Assembly: GCF_030769565.1 (NCBI RefSeq)
Contig: NZ_JAVCAP010000014.1
Location: forward strand, 272,027 to 336,026
From: Methylophilus aquaticus
Lineage (GTDB): Bacteria; Pseudomonadota; Gammaproteobacteria; Burkholderiales; Methylophilaceae
DNA length: 64,000 bases
Direction: 5' to 3'
Shown here: positions 35,864 through 45,397 of the stretch, piece after piece
How the letters are laid out: each line of letters starts with the position of its first letter
Numbering within the stretch: the first letter of the stretch is position 1
Made by a program: the position numbers and the translations under genes
The notes under the pieces: model-generated
Seen by the model: only the letters and a program-made list of their open reading frames with translations
The model's database searches: none
What the model was told of the DNA's origin: nothing

Positions 35864-37098
35864 ACATTCTTGTGCTTTCGCCTGATATTCCTTATCCGGC
35901 TAACAAAGGTCAGCGTGCAGATGTTTGGCGCAAGCTGGAGGCACTGCGAATGCAAGATCATGTGCAAGTTGCATTGGTTTATTTTTATGATGCAGCCAAC
36001 CATCAGCAACACACCGATTTCAAGCATCTGTGTCTGCTGAAAGGCATCCAGTCGCATGGGCTTGCTATTAAAAGATCTCCGTTGATCGATGTCATGCGCA
36101 TGATAAAGAGTTTCTATTTACGCGTGCCTTATCATGCTCTTGTCAGGACACCCGGTAGACGTGCCTTGAATGATTTGTGCAGGTTTGTAGAAAGTATTAA
36201 CACTGATGTAACGCTGGTGGAAGGTTTATGGATTTACGAAACACTGCGAGTACTGATAGAAAATAAAGTGTTACCACAGGATTTTTATTATCGCTCACAT
36301 AACATCGAGTACAAGTATATGTATTCACAACTGAGTATCAGTCATGCGCGATTCGCCTCGATTAAAAGACTTTTGCATACTTCCCTGATTGAAAAATATG
36401 AGCTGCATGTGCTGCGTGCAGCCAAAAGAGTGTTTGATATTTCTTGCGATGATGCTGCTTTCTGGCGGTTAAAAGGGGTCAGACATATTGAGGTCCTCAC
36501 CGCTATCCCCGAGTCGGCACTGCTGGATGCTGATACTTTGGAACGACTCAGAAATGCACCGAAAATATATGATTTATTATTTTTGGGTAATCTGAGAACG
36601 CCGAATAATGTGCAAGGCGTGTTATTTTTGATCAATCAAGTGTTGCCATTGGTGATTGATCAATACCCCAACGTGAGGTTGGTTATCGCTGGATCGTCTC
36701 CAGTCCAATCTCTGGTAGAGCTTTGCGAGCGTCATTCGCATGTTCAGCTCATGTCGAATGTGCCCGATGCCTTTGCCTTGATGTGTCAGGCAACACTGTT
36801 ACTGAATCCGGTTGCTACTGGCAGCGGCGTCATGGTCAAGATGCTTGATTTGCTGATGACCAATCAAGTCGTCATTACCACCCGACAAGGCACGCATGGC
36901 TTACCGGAGGATATCAGACATACCGTGGTGGTGGCGGACAGTGCTGAATCGTTTGCCGGAGCCATTGTTAACAGCCTCGCTCACGGCGGAGCGGTTGATC
37001 TTGCCTGTCGCACGCTGGCTCGCCAACACTTTGGCATTGATAAAGTGAAACAGTTAAGCCGCATCATTGCAGAAGATCTTAAATCCAGATGCAACTAA
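35860..37098 (+). CDS. glycosyltransferase, GT4-like
   Basis: 412-residue GT-B glycosyltransferase. MNILVLSPDIPYPANKGQRA is the N-terminal donor/acceptor loop (PYP-x-x-KG is common in EPS and PEP-CTERM-associated sugar transferases). LLFLGNLRTPNNVQGVLFLI opens the second domain, and NPVATGSGVMVKMLDLLMTN is the GT4-type C-terminal motif with G-S-G replacing the usual E-G. Its resemblance to the TIGR03087 group was considered, but the match is not close enough to name it. It overlaps the flippase gene by 10 bp. Confidence 0.83.
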   Translation: MNILVLSPDIPYPANKGQRADVWRKLEALRMQDHVQVALVYFYDAANHQQHTDFKHLCLLKGIQSHGLAIKRSPLIDVMRMIKSFYLRVPYHALVRTPGRRALNDLCRFVESINTDVTLVEGLWIYETLRVLIENKVLPQDFYYRSHNIEYKYMYSQLSISHARFASIKRLLHTSLIEKYELHVLRAAKRVFDISCDDAAFWRLKGVRHIEVLTAIPESALLDADTLERLRNAPKIYDLLFLGNLRTPNNVQGVLFLINQVLPLVIDQYPNVRLVIAGSSPVQSLVELCERHSHVQLMSNVPDAFALMCQATLLLNPVATGSGVMVKMLDLLMTNQVVITTRQGTHGLPEDIRHTVVVADSAESFAGAIVNSLAHGGAVDLACRTLARQHFGIDKVKQLSRIIAEDLKSRCN

Positions 37099-38312
37099 AT
37101 TTTCTGTATGTGGTGTTCTCCTACGCCCTGCGACTGGGGGCCGGGATGGCTGTATTTGTGATCATCGCCAGGTTTCTCGGCCCAGAGATGTTTGGCGAGT
37201 TCACATATTGGCTCAGCATTGCGACCATTCTGTGCATGGTGGTCAATTTTGGCTTTGGCACCATGGTGCTCAAGTCTTTTGGCGATCACCCGTCTGCAGC
37301 CGGCAACATGATGAGTGCTGTATTCACTGCAAAACTTATCTTGACGATGGCGGTGTGTCTGATGACTTTATTGAGTCTGTTATTTTTGATTCCGGATGCA
37401 CAATCTCGTACGTATTTTTGTCTCTTGCTTGTGGCGCAGGTGGCAGAGTCCTTCACTGAGTTTTTTAACCTCGGCTTCCGTGTCCGTGGGCAATATAAAC
37501 AAGAGGCCAGCTTATCCTCTGCCACTTCACTGGTGCATATTGTGGTGATGCTGAGCACCTTGTTTACAGTGCAATCATTGCTGGCGGTATGTGTGGCATT
37601 TGCATGTTCGCGTCTGCTGGGTATGTGGCTAACTGCGATGTATATTGCTCATGTATGGCAAAGGGTCCGGCCGGGGAGTATCAAGGATGGACTCACGGTG
37701 ATCAAGTCTGGCTGGTCGTATGCCTTGGAAATAAAATTGAGTACGCTCTATACGCAGCTGGATGCCGTCATTATTTTTAATCTGTTAGGTGCCACAACGC
37801 TGGGCATTTATCAGGCTGGCATGAAGCTTGTACTGGGTGTTTGCAGATTGTCGCCTGTGCTGGCGCAGCTTGTTTTACCCAGAGTCAGTTACGCCTATAC
37901 GCATTTGCCCAAAACTTCCGGACTGCTCTTCTTCAAAACGTTTTTGGGGTTTTGTGCCATAGGATTGTTGGCCATGTTGGCGATGACCATGTTTGCCGAT
38001 TGGATTACTACGACATTATTTGGGGCAAAGTTTGCTGCACTCAGTCAGTGGTTGCCGGTTTTTGGTGCTATCTTGTGGCTTAGATTCATGGAAACCGGTG
38101 CAGGGCTGATTTTGGTAGCCAAGAATTTACAGGCTCAAAAGGTTTTGTTTGTGTTTGTTCAGTTGCTGGCGATGATCACGCTTGGCTATCTTGCCATACA
38201 ATACTTCGGACTGGCCGGTTGGTTGGGCGTCAACGTTGGTGCCCTTGTATTTGTTTTGGGTGCCTATTTCTATTTGATAAAAAAATGTTCAATACGCAAC
38301 GGCGCTGCCTGA
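37089..38312 (+). CDS. Wzx-type oligosaccharide flippase
   Basis: 407-residue membrane protein of the polysaccharide-biosynthesis/MOP superfamily. About twelve hydrophobic helices are visible, starting GMAVFVIIARFLGPEMFGEF (the conserved RFLGPE-x-FG element of Wzx proteins). It should translocate the undecaprenyl-linked repeat across the inner membrane for the Wzy-like enzyme encoded at 31023. It overlaps its upstream neighbour by 10 bp and its downstream neighbour by 28 bp. It is the only flippase in the window, although two polymerase-like genes are present. Confidence 0.9.
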   Translation: MQLNFLYVVFSYALRLGAGMAVFVIIARFLGPEMFGEFTYWLSIATILCMVVNFGFGTMVLKSFGDHPSAAGNMMSAVFTAKLILTMAVCLMTLLSLLFLIPDAQSRTYFCLLLVAQVAESFTEFFNLGFRVRGQYKQEASLSSATSLVHIVVMLSTLFTVQSLLAVCVAFACSRLLGMWLTAMYIAHVWQRVRPGSIKDGLTVIKSGWSYALEIKLSTLYTQLDAVIIFNLLGATTLGIYQAGMKLVLGVCRLSPVLAQLVLPRVSYAYTHLPKTSGLLFFKTFLGFCAIGLLAMLAMTMFADWITTTLFGAKFAALSQWLPVFGAILWLRFMETGAGLILVAKNLQAQKVLFVFVQLLAMITLGYLAIQYFGLAGWLGVNVGALVFVLGAYFYLIKKCSIRNGAA

Positions 38313-39379
38313 TACTTCTAATTTTCTTCTCGCTTCTGAATAGTGGCGTGAACCTTATCCATGCTGCCGAAGCATACGATATCGGTGTCTACTATTACCC
38401 TGGCTGGAAGCAGAATGAAGTCGGCAACTGGGTTAAAGAGCCCTGGTCCAAAATCAGTTCCTATCCAGCGCGCGAACCGCTGCTTGGATGGTACGACGAA
38501 GGCGATCCTCAAGTCATTGCCCAACAGCTGGAATGGATGCACGGTTATGGGATCAACTATGTCATTTTTGACTGGTATTGGACTCCCAACCTTAAAACCA
38601 GGCATGAGCATGCCATTCTCAACTATCTGTCACTAAAAAATAAACCTTCGGTTGATTTTGCAATTTTATGGGCTAATCATGACGAATCGCCTAAAACGCT
38701 CGATGAGTTTCGAGCCGCTGTCAGCTACTGGATTACACATTATTTTGCACAAAAAGAATATAAAAAAATTGACGGAGATCCAGTCGTGTTTATTTTCTCT
38801 GCTAATTTGCTTGAGGAAAAAGCACGTACATTTGGCTACACGACACCGCAACTGATTCTGGAGGCCAACACGTTAGCAAAGCGCCATGGTTTCAAAGGAA
38901 TCAAGTTTGTTGGAGGAGTGGGGGCCTATGACAAGTTCTTCCAAAAAAATGTGCATAACGATGGTTATTTTGCATATTCCGCCTATAACTATCATACCGG
39001 TAAGAAGACAGTTGCAAGTAACCCCGAAAGGAATGCGCATAGCTATACCGAGCTAAGATTGGGATATCAATATCAATGGAACTGGTTTTCGGATAGCAAC
39101 AGGCGCTACATTACGCCAGTTACTTCCGGGTGGGACAAGCGACCTTGGGGAGGCAGCGATGATCCGCTCCATGATGATTGTGGTAGTACTGCTGCGGACT
39201 TTGCTGCACACTTGAAGGATGCAAAGGCCAGTGTTGCCAAAAACGCGGTGCAACTAGGCAACAACATGCTGGTGATTTGCTGCTGGAATGAATATGGGGA
39301 AGGTTCATTTATTGAACCTACCAAAGAAATGCAATTTGATTATTTAAAGGCTATTAAAAAAGCATTTACAGCAGACTAA
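38285..39379 (+). CDS. secreted GH99-like / WbsX-like protein
   Basis: 364-residue protein with a Sec signal peptide ending LIHAAEA. YDIGVYYYPGWKQNEVGNW and GINYVIFDWYW are typical of the GH99-like/WbsX group of TIM-barrel proteins found in polysaccharide loci. CCWNEYGEGSFIEPT near the C-terminus carries the conserved W-N-E-x-x-E-G-S region with candidate catalytic glutamates. ATG 38285 is selected because the longer frame from 38219 lies inside the flippase gene and lacks a signal. It could trim EPS or act as a glycosyltransferase-like enzyme; export favours a hydrolase. Confidence 0.8.
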   Translation: MFNTQRRCLILLIFFSLLNSGVNLIHAAEAYDIGVYYYPGWKQNEVGNWVKEPWSKISSYPAREPLLGWYDEGDPQVIAQQLEWMHGYGINYVIFDWYWTPNLKTRHEHAILNYLSLKNKPSVDFAILWANHDESPKTLDEFRAAVSYWITHYFAQKEYKKIDGDPVVFIFSANLLEEKARTFGYTTPQLILEANTLAKRHGFKGIKFVGGVGAYDKFFQKNVHNDGYFAYSAYNYHTGKKTVASNPERNAHSYTELRLGYQYQWNWFSDSNRRYITPVTSGWDKRPWGGSDDPLHDDCGSTAADFAAHLKDAKASVAKNAVQLGNNMLVICCWNEYGEGSFIEPTKEMQFDYLKAIKKAFTAD

Positions 39380-39423
39380 CCATTCTATGTTTTCGGTGGC
39401 AAAGCCATCAATGTGCTCTATTT

Positions 39424-39468
39424 TTCACCCCTGGCCAATGATCGTAACAGTCATTGGCCAGGGGTGAA
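39424..39468. repeat. perfect 18-bp inverted repeat
   Basis: TTCACCCCTGGCCAATGA (39424-39441) is the exact reverse complement of 39451-39468, with the 9-base loop TCGTAACAG between. It begins 44 bp after the stop of the GH99-like gene and probably ends the 15-kb eps operon transcript. The following GTCATTTTA is a weak U-tract on the + strand; on the - strand TTTTTATT-like bases follow (GAAAAATAGAGC complement). A bidirectional terminator is the simplest reading. Confidence 0.65.
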
Positions 39469-39474
39469 GTCATT

Positions 39475-39684
39475 TTATACGCTCCAAAATTTCCTCCGTG
39501 ATACCAACATCGAACCCTCACTAATTTCCGTCACATTACTGTGATATAAAAACTTGCGCGCACTGGAACGAAGATCATCAAGTACGCTAATTGATTGATT
39601 TTTAAATGCATTTGGATGAAACACAAAGGCTAGTTGCGGCGATTTTTTAAACCCGGATTTTGATTTTTTAAAATGAAAACACTA
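39475..39684 (-). pseudogene. possible gene remnant (open frame without start)
   Basis: The minus strand is open for about 70 codons up to a stop at 39475-39477 and has protein-like composition. It includes AFVFHPNAFKNQ, SVLDDLRSSARKFLYHSN and GSMLVSRRKFWSV. No start codon or ribosome-binding site is found at its beginning, which runs into the promoter area of the gene at 39673. It may be the 3' remnant of a lost gene. The family was not recognised; chance openness in A+T-rich DNA is not excluded. Confidence 0.3.
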
Positions 39685-40776
39685 CGTATATTAGGGACCA
39701 GGGGAATTCCAGCCGCCCACGGTGGCTTTGAAACTTTTGCCGAACATCTTGCAATTTATTTGCAAAGAAGAGGGTGGCAAGTGGTGGTTTATTGCCAGCA
39801 TAATGGAACTGAGGCTATTTATGAAGATACTTGGAAAGGCATCCATCGCATACATGTATCTGTGCGAGGAGACACACCTTTATCCTCTGTATTTTTTGAT
39901 TTGAAGTCACATTTGCATGCAATAAAAAGACGTGAATTGTGTTTAACATTAGGCTATAACACAGCCGTATTTGCATTGTTATTGAGAGTGCTTGGTATCA
40001 AAAACGTCATGAACATGGATGGTATAGAATGGAAACGCCAGAAGTGGGGTGCTTTATTAAAGCTCTGGTTTAAGGCAAATGACTGGCTGGGATGCTGGTT
40101 GGCCAACCAACTTGTAGCTGATCACCCTGTCATTAAGCAGCACTTAATGACACGCGTGAGTCAGAAAAAAATCACGATGATTCCTTATGGTGCAGATCAG
40201 GTACAGTCTGCACAAGCTTCCTTACTGCAATCCTATGGGTTAGAACCACAGCAATACGCGATATTAATCGCACGTGCAGAACCTGAAAATAGTATATTGG
40301 AGGTTGTAAAAGCTTGGTCGGCAAAACCACGTGGCAAGAAACTGGTGGTTTTGGGGCACTACGATTTTAGTCATGCTTATCATGTTGCTGTCAAAGATGC
40401 TGCATCGGATGAAGTGGTATTCGTGGGGGCCATTTATGAAAAAGCAGTGGTGAGTGCACTGCGTTATTTTGCCTTGTTCTATGTGCATGGGCATCAGGTT
40501 GGCGGGACGAATCCATCGCTGGTAGAGTCGCTCGGTGCGGGTAATGCTGTGCTGGCTAACGACAATCAGTATAATCGTTGGGTGTGCGGTGATGGTGCAG
40601 TCTATTTTAGTGATGTTCCCTCTTGTGCGCAAAAAATTGAATGTTTGTTATCTAAGCCTGAATTAATTCAACGTCTGGCTAAAGAGGGCGGAAAAAGATT
40701 CGATAATGCATTTAGGTGGGAATTTATATTGGAACAATACGAAGCGCTGTTAAGTCGCCAAGAATTTCACCTATAA
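39673..40776 (+). CDS. DUF1972-type glycosyltransferase
   Basis: 367-residue GT-B glycosyltransferase. MKTLRILGTRGIPAAHGGFE followed by TFAEHLA is the DUF1972 N-terminal signature of rhamnosyltransferase-like enzymes. MNMDGIEWKRQKWG is the second conserved DUF1972 motif, and GGTNPSLVESLGAGNAVLA is the C-terminal donor-site motif. It stands first in a unit with the dTDP-rhamnose genes, which suggests, but does not prove, that it uses dTDP-rhamnose. It is preceded by 293 bp without a clear gene. Confidence 0.9.
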   Translation: MKTLRILGTRGIPAAHGGFETFAEHLAIYLQRRGWQVVVYCQHNGTEAIYEDTWKGIHRIHVSVRGDTPLSSVFFDLKSHLHAIKRRELCLTLGYNTAVFALLLRVLGIKNVMNMDGIEWKRQKWGALLKLWFKANDWLGCWLANQLVADHPVIKQHLMTRVSQKKITMIPYGADQVQSAQASLLQSYGLEPQQYAILIARAEPENSILEVVKAWSAKPRGKKLVVLGHYDFSHAYHVAVKDAASDEVVFVGAIYEKAVVSALRYFALFYVHGHQVGGTNPSLVESLGAGNAVLANDNQYNRWVCGDGAVYFSDVPSCAQKIECLLSKPELIQRLAKEGGKRFDNAFRWEFILEQYEALLSRQEFHL

Positions 40777-40810
40777 TAATAATTGTTAATTAAAAAAGGT
40801 TTTGTTCCCA

Positions 40811-41866
40811 ATGATTTTAGTCACAGGTGGTGCCGGGTTTATTGGTAGTAATTTTGTGTTGGATTGGCTGGCAATTGAAAATGAACCAGTGATTAATTTG
40901 GATAAGCTCACCTATGCAGGTAATCTGGATAACCTGACCAGTGTGGCAGATAACAAGAACCATATTTTTGTAAAAGGCGATATTGGTGATTATGCGCTGG
41001 TTTCCAGCTTGCTTGCCAAGCATAAACCACGTGCAGTCTTGAATTTTGCCGCGGAATCACATGTCGACCGCTCCATTCATGGGCCAGAAGACTTTATTCA
41101 GACCAATGTGGTAGGCACATTTCATCTGCTGGAAGCTGTGCGTGCTTACTGGAATGCATTACCTGATGCTGATAAAGCTGATTTCAGATTTTTACATGTG
41201 TCAACCGATGAAGTCTATGGTTCATTGAGCAAGGAAGACCCTGCGTTTAGTGAAACCAACCGTTATGAGCCGAATAGTCCCTATTCAGCCTCAAAGGCCG
41301 CTTCAGACCATTTGGTGCGTGCTTATCACCATACTTACGGTTTGCCTGTGTTGACGACTAATTGTTCAAACAATTACGGACCTTTTCATTTCCCCGAAAA
41401 ATTAATCCCGCTGGTCATTCACAATGCTTTGCATGGCAAAGCATTGCCAATTTATGGCGATGGTCAGCAGATTCGTGACTGGCTGTTTGTGAAGGATCAT
41501 TGTACGGCTATTCGTCGCGTATTAGCCGCCGGCGTGGTCGGAGAAACTTATAATGTGGGTGGGTGGAACGAGAAACCCAACATCGAGGTCGTGCACACCT
41601 TGTGCGCCATATTGGATGCGCTCAAACCGCGCGATGATGGTCAGTCATACAGTACGCAAATAACGTATGTTAAAGACAGGCCAGGGCATGATCGTCGATA
41701 TGCCATCGATGCCAGTAAGTTAGAAAAAGAACTGGGTTGGAAACCTGCAGAGACTTTTGAAACAGGTATACAAAAAACCGTACAATGGTATTTGGATAAT
41801 CAGGCTTGGGTGGATAACATCACCAGTGGCCAGTATCGTCAATGGGTGGAGCAACAATACCAATGA
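40811..41866 (+). CDS. rfbB: dTDP-glucose 4,6-dehydratase
   Basis: Converts dTDP-glucose to dTDP-4-keto-6-deoxyglucose. [15 protein letters not shown] is the NAD-binding Rossmann loop, STDEVYG carries the catalytic Thr-Asp-Glu, and [10 protein letters not shown] holds the Tyr-x3-Lys pair. Ending near residue 351, it has family length. ATG 40811 is preferred to TTG 40802, which would sit only 2 nt after AAGG and add residues absent from homologues. It overlaps rfbD by 4 bp. Confidence 0.97.
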   Translation: MILVTGGAGFIGSNFVLDWLAIENEPVINLDKLTYAGNLDNLTSVADNKNHIFVKGDIGDYALVSSLLAKHKPRAVLNFAAESHVDRSIHGPEDFIQTNVVGTFHLLEAVRAYWNALPDADKADFRFLHVSTDEVYGSLSKEDPAFSETNRYEPNSPYSASKAASDHLVRAYHHTYGLPVLTTNCSNNYGPFHFPEKLIPLVIHNALHGKALPIYGDGQQIRDWLFVKDHCTAIRRVLAAGVVGETYNVGGWNEKPNIEVVHTLCAILDALKPRDDGQSYSTQITYVKDRPGHDRRYAIDASKLEKELGWKPAETFETGIQKTVQWYLDNQAWVDNITSGQYRQWVEQQYQ

Positions 41867-42750
41867 AGCTGCTGTTGACTGGTTGCAATGGACAACTTGG
41901 TTTTGAGTTACAAAGGAGTCTGGCACCCTTGGCAGAAGTGATTGCAACGGATAGTGCGAGTTGTGATTTTTCTAACGCATCAGAACTGCGCTCTTTTATT
42001 CAAAAGATAAAGCCTGATGGCATCATTAATCCTGCGGCCTATACAGCGGTGGATAAAGCAGAGGCTGAGCTGGATCTGGCAAGAAAAATCAATGCTGATG
42101 CACCACGCATTATTGGTGAGGAAGCGGCCAAACTGGGAGCTTTTGTTTTTCATTACTCCACTGATTATGTGTTTGAAGGTGTGGGTGAGGCTTTTTACAA
42201 TGAGAGTGATGCAACCAATCCTCAGAATGCATATGGTTTAACCAAACGTGATGGTGAGCTGGCTTTAATGCATGCTTGTGCACAAAGCCTTGTGATGCGA
42301 ACCAGTTGGGTGGTGGGCGCTCATGGCGGTAATTTTGCAAAGACCATGCTCAGATTAGCAGCGGAGCGAGACAGCTTAAGTGTGGTGGCCGACCAATATG
42401 GGGCGCCAACCGCGGCTGCTTTACTGGCAGATGTGACTGCGCAGTTGGTCGGCAGAATCAAGCAGCATGGTTGCGCTGAGTTTCCCTTTGGTTTGTATCA
42501 TGTGACTGCTTCTGGCATTACCAATTGGTATGAGTATGCTCAGTTTGTAATTAGCGAAGCGATTAAAACCGGCAAGCTGATCAAGGTTAAACCGGAAATG
42601 ATCAAACCGATCGCTACCAGCGATTATCCAGTGCCTGCAAAGCGCCCGCTAAATTCCAGATTGAATACACAACATTTCCAGAGCACATTTAATCTGGTTT
42701 TGCCGCACTGGCAACAGGGTGTCAGGCATGTCCTTCAACAAATTCTATAA
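41863..42750 (+). CDS. rfbD: dTDP-4-dehydrorhamnose reductase
   Basis: Final step of dTDP-L-rhamnose synthesis. [20 protein letters not shown] is the NADPH-binding Rossmann loop (G-x-x-G-x-x-G). [11 protein letters not shown] and [11 protein letters not shown] provide the catalytic Thr and Tyr-x3-Lys. ATG 41863 overlaps the rfbB stop (ATGA), which is the natural start; the longer frame from 41842 lies inside rfbB. The product is about 295 residues. Confidence 0.97.
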   Translation: MKLLLTGCNGQLGFELQRSLAPLAEVIATDSASCDFSNASELRSFIQKIKPDGIINPAAYTAVDKAEAELDLARKINADAPRIIGEEAAKLGAFVFHYSTDYVFEGVGEAFYNESDATNPQNAYGLTKRDGELALMHACAQSLVMRTSWVVGAHGGNFAKTMLRLAAERDSLSVVADQYGAPTAAALLADVTAQLVGRIKQHGCAEFPFGLYHVTASGITNWYEYAQFVISEAIKTGKLIKVKPEMIKPIATSDYPVPAKRPLNSRLNTQHFQSTFNLVLPHWQQGVRHVLQQIL

Positions 42751-42771
42751 GCTGAACAATAAAGGTTAACA

Positions 42772-43659
42772 ATGACCAATACCAGAAAAGGCATTATTTT
42801 GGCGGGAGGGTCCGGTACACGGTTATATCCGGCCACTCAGGCGGTATCCAAACAACTGATTCCTGTCTACGACAAACCAATGGTGTACTACCCGCTATCT
42901 ACATTAATGCTGGCCGGTATCAAAGATATTTTATTGATTTCTACACCGCAAGATACGCCAAGGTTTGAGCAGTTATTGGGTGATGGTGCACAATGGGGCG
43001 TCAATATTCAATACGCGGTTCAACCTTCACCGGATGGTTTGGCGCAAGCGTTTATTATCGGTAAAGATTTTATTCAGAATCACCCAAGCGCACTGGTGTT
43101 GGGTGACAACATTTTTTACGGACATGATTTGGCATCTGGTTTGCAAGCCGCCAATATGCAAACCGAAGGTGCCACCGTATTTGCATATCCCGTGCATGAC
43201 CCCGAGCGTTATGGCGTGGTTGAATTCGATATAGAGGGCAGGGCGATGAGTCTGGAAGAGAAGCCAGCACATCCCAAATCACGCTATGCTGTGACGGGTT
43301 TGTATTTCTATGATAATCAAGTATGTGATATTGCGGCGAATATGAAGCCCTCACCGAGAGGCGAGCTGGAAATTACCGATGTTAACAAACAGTATTTGTC
43401 GCAAGATCAACTGAATGTGAAGGTCATGGGGCGCGGCCATGCTTGGCTGGATACCGGCACGCATGAGTCCTTACTTGAGGCATCACTATTTATTCAAACC
43501 ATTGAAAATCGTCAAGGCCTGAAAGTTGCTTGTCCAGAAGAAATAGCTTTTAGAATGGGCTATATCACGGCTGAAGCTTTGCTTAAGCAAGCCGAGCTGT
43601 ACAAGAAAAACGGATATGGACAATATTTAATACAAATTGTGAACGAAAAGGTGTTTTAA
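42772..43659 (+). CDS. rfbA: glucose-1-phosphate thymidylyltransferase
   Basis: Makes dTDP-glucose from glucose-1-P and dTTP, the first step of the rhamnose branch. [20 protein letters not shown] is the nucleotide-binding pyrophosphorylase motif. [32 protein letters not shown] and [18 protein letters not shown] are the standard substrate-binding motifs of RmlA. At 295 residues it has typical length. It is in the order rfbBDAC common in polysaccharide loci and directly abuts rfbC. Confidence 0.98.
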   Translation: MTNTRKGIILAGGSGTRLYPATQAVSKQLIPVYDKPMVYYPLSTLMLAGIKDILLISTPQDTPRFEQLLGDGAQWGVNIQYAVQPSPDGLAQAFIIGKDFIQNHPSALVLGDNIFYGHDLASGLQAANMQTEGATVFAYPVHDPERYGVVEFDIEGRAMSLEEKPAHPKSRYAVTGLYFYDNQVCDIAANMKPSPRGELEITDVNKQYLSQDQLNVKVMGRGHAWLDTGTHESLLEASLFIQTIENRQGLKVACPEEIAFRMGYITAEALLKQAELYKKNGYGQYLIQIVNEKVF

Positions 43660-44208
43660 ATGCAGGCGCAAAAAACAGTCATTCCCGATGTTGTTGTGTT
43701 TGAACCTAAAGTATTTGGTGATGCACGTGGCTTTTTTTACGAGAGCTTTAACGAAAACGTGTTTGCAGAAGCTACTGGCCTGAGGCCGAGATTCGTTCAG
43801 GATAACCACTCGAAATCGGCTAAAAATGTATTGCGCGGCTTGCACTATCAGGTGCAGCAAGCACAAGGCAAACTGGTGCGGGTGACCCAGGGCGAGGTGT
43901 TTGATGTAGCAGTAGATTTGCGAAAGAAATCACCTACGTTTGGCCAATGGGTTGGTGAGATATTGAGTGCCGAAAACAAGAAAATGCTCTGGATCCCGGA
44001 AGGCTTCGCGCATGGATTCTTAGTATTGTCCGAAACAGCGGAGTTTTTATACAAAACGACTGACTTCTATGCGCCGCAATACGAGCGATGCATTGTGTGG
44101 GATGACCCCACGCTCGCGATAGACTGGCCTTTGCAGAGCACACCCTCGCTGTCGGCCAAAGATGCACAGGGACTCAGTTTTGATGACGCAGATAAGTTTG
44201 AAGGGTAG
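43660..44208 (+). CDS. rfbC: dTDP-4-dehydrorhamnose 3,5-epimerase
   Basis: Cupin-fold epimerase of 182 residues. DARGFFYESFNE contains the substrate-binding R/F residues, and FVQDNHSKSAKNVLRGLHYQ carries the catalytic His. GEVFDVAVDLRKKSPTFGQW and IPEGFAHGFLVLSETAEFLY are the remaining RmlC core motifs. It starts on the base after the rfbA stop and completes the rhamnose set. Confidence 0.97.
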   Translation: MQAQKTVIPDVVVFEPKVFGDARGFFYESFNENVFAEATGLRPRFVQDNHSKSAKNVLRGLHYQVQQAQGKLVRVTQGEVFDVAVDLRKKSPTFGQWVGEILSAENKKMLWIPEGFAHGFLVLSETAEFLYKTTDFYAPQYERCIVWDDPTLAIDWPLQSTPSLSAKDAQGLSFDDADKFEG

Positions 44209-44211
44209 ATA

Positions 44212-45378
44212 ATGAAAATTGCAATTGCCGGTACCGGATATGTTGGCCTGTCGTTAGCTGTATTATTGGCCCAAAGCAATGAGGTGGTTGCGCTGGATAT
44301 TGTGGCCGAAAAAGTCGCTTTGTTAAACCAGAAAAAATCACCGATTGCCGATAAGGAAATTGAAGACTTTTTAGCCAATAAGGCACTCAATTTTACAGCC
44401 ACAACAGATAAACACGCTGCCTATACAGGGGCCGCGTTTGTGGTCATTGCGACGCCGACCGATTATGATCCTGAAACCAACTACTTTAATACCCGTTCGG
44501 TCGAGGCTGTAATCAAAGATGTCATGGCTATTAATCCTGAGGCAGTGATGGTCATCAAATCGACTATTCCTGTTGGATATACAGAAAAAATCAGCGCCGA
44601 GCTTCATTGTAATAATCTGATTTTCTCTCCCGAATTTTTGCGAGAAGGCAAAGCCTTGTATGACAATCTGTATCCTTCCAGGATTGTTGTGGGAGAAGTG
44701 TCCGAGCGGGCACAAACCTTTGCCAATTTACTCAAAGGAAATTGCCTGAAGCCTGAGGTGCCAGTTTTGCTGACAAATAGCTCAGAAGCGGAAGCAATCA
44801 AGCTGTTTGCTAATACCTTTTTGGCAATGCGTGTAGCTTATTTTAACGAGCTGGATACTTACGCGGAATCGCATGGCCTCGATACAAGACAAATTATAGA
44901 AGGGGTGTGCATGGACCCCAGAATTGGCAATCATTACAATAACCCTTCCTTTGGTTATGGCGGCTATTGCTTGCCTAAGGACACCAAGCAACTGCTGGCC
45001 AACTATTCGCAAGTACCTCAGAATTTGATCAATGCAATTGTTGATGCCAACACTACACGAAAAGACTTTATTGCCGACAGTGTTGTGAAAAGAAAACCCA
45101 AAGTAGTCGGTATATATCGCTTGATCATGAAGGCTGGCTCAGACAATTTCAGAGCTTCCTCTATTCAGGGCATTATGAAGCGAATCAAGGGAAAGGGGAT
45201 TGAGGTCGTCGTTTACGAGCCAGTCCTTGAAGAGGCTGAGTTTTTTAATTCTAAAGTCATCCAAGATTTAGAAACCTTTAAGCAAATGTCTGATGTGATT
45301 ATTGCTAATCGTCATGCGAAAGAACTGCAGGATGTATTCAGTAAAGTGTATACCAGAGACTTGTTTGGAAGTGATTAA
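44212..45378 (+). CDS. ugd: UDP-glucose 6-dehydrogenase
   Basis: Oxidises UDP-glucose to UDP-glucuronate, giving an acidic sugar donor. [20 protein letters not shown] is the NAD-binding loop, [11 protein letters not shown] and [20 protein letters not shown] are substrate motifs, and [12 protein letters not shown] holds the catalytic C253. At 388 residues it belongs to the short form common in Gram-negative capsule loci. It begins 3 bp after rfbC. UDP-mannose or similar substrates cannot be fully excluded. Confidence 0.95.
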   Translation: MKIAIAGTGYVGLSLAVLLAQSNEVVALDIVAEKVALLNQKKSPIADKEIEDFLANKALNFTATTDKHAAYTGAAFVVIATPTDYDPETNYFNTRSVEAVIKDVMAINPEAVMVIKSTIPVGYTEKISAELHCNNLIFSPEFLREGKALYDNLYPSRIVVGEVSERAQTFANLLKGNCLKPEVPVLLTNSSEAEAIKLFANTFLAMRVAYFNELDTYAESHGLDTRQIIEGVCMDPRIGNHYNNPSFGYGGYCLPKDTKQLLANYSQVPQNLINAIVDANTTRKDFIADSVVKRKPKVVGIYRLIMKAGSDNFRASSIQGIMKRIKGKGIEVVVYEPVLEEAEFFNSKVIQDLETFKQMSDVIIANRHAKELQDVFSKVYTRDLFGSD

Positions 45379-45397
45379 GTAGTCAGGATAAGTGACA

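Noticed and set aside
37067..37459. 130-codon plus-strand frame overlapping the flippase
   Set aside because: Cys/His-rich shadow of the flippase gene in another frame.
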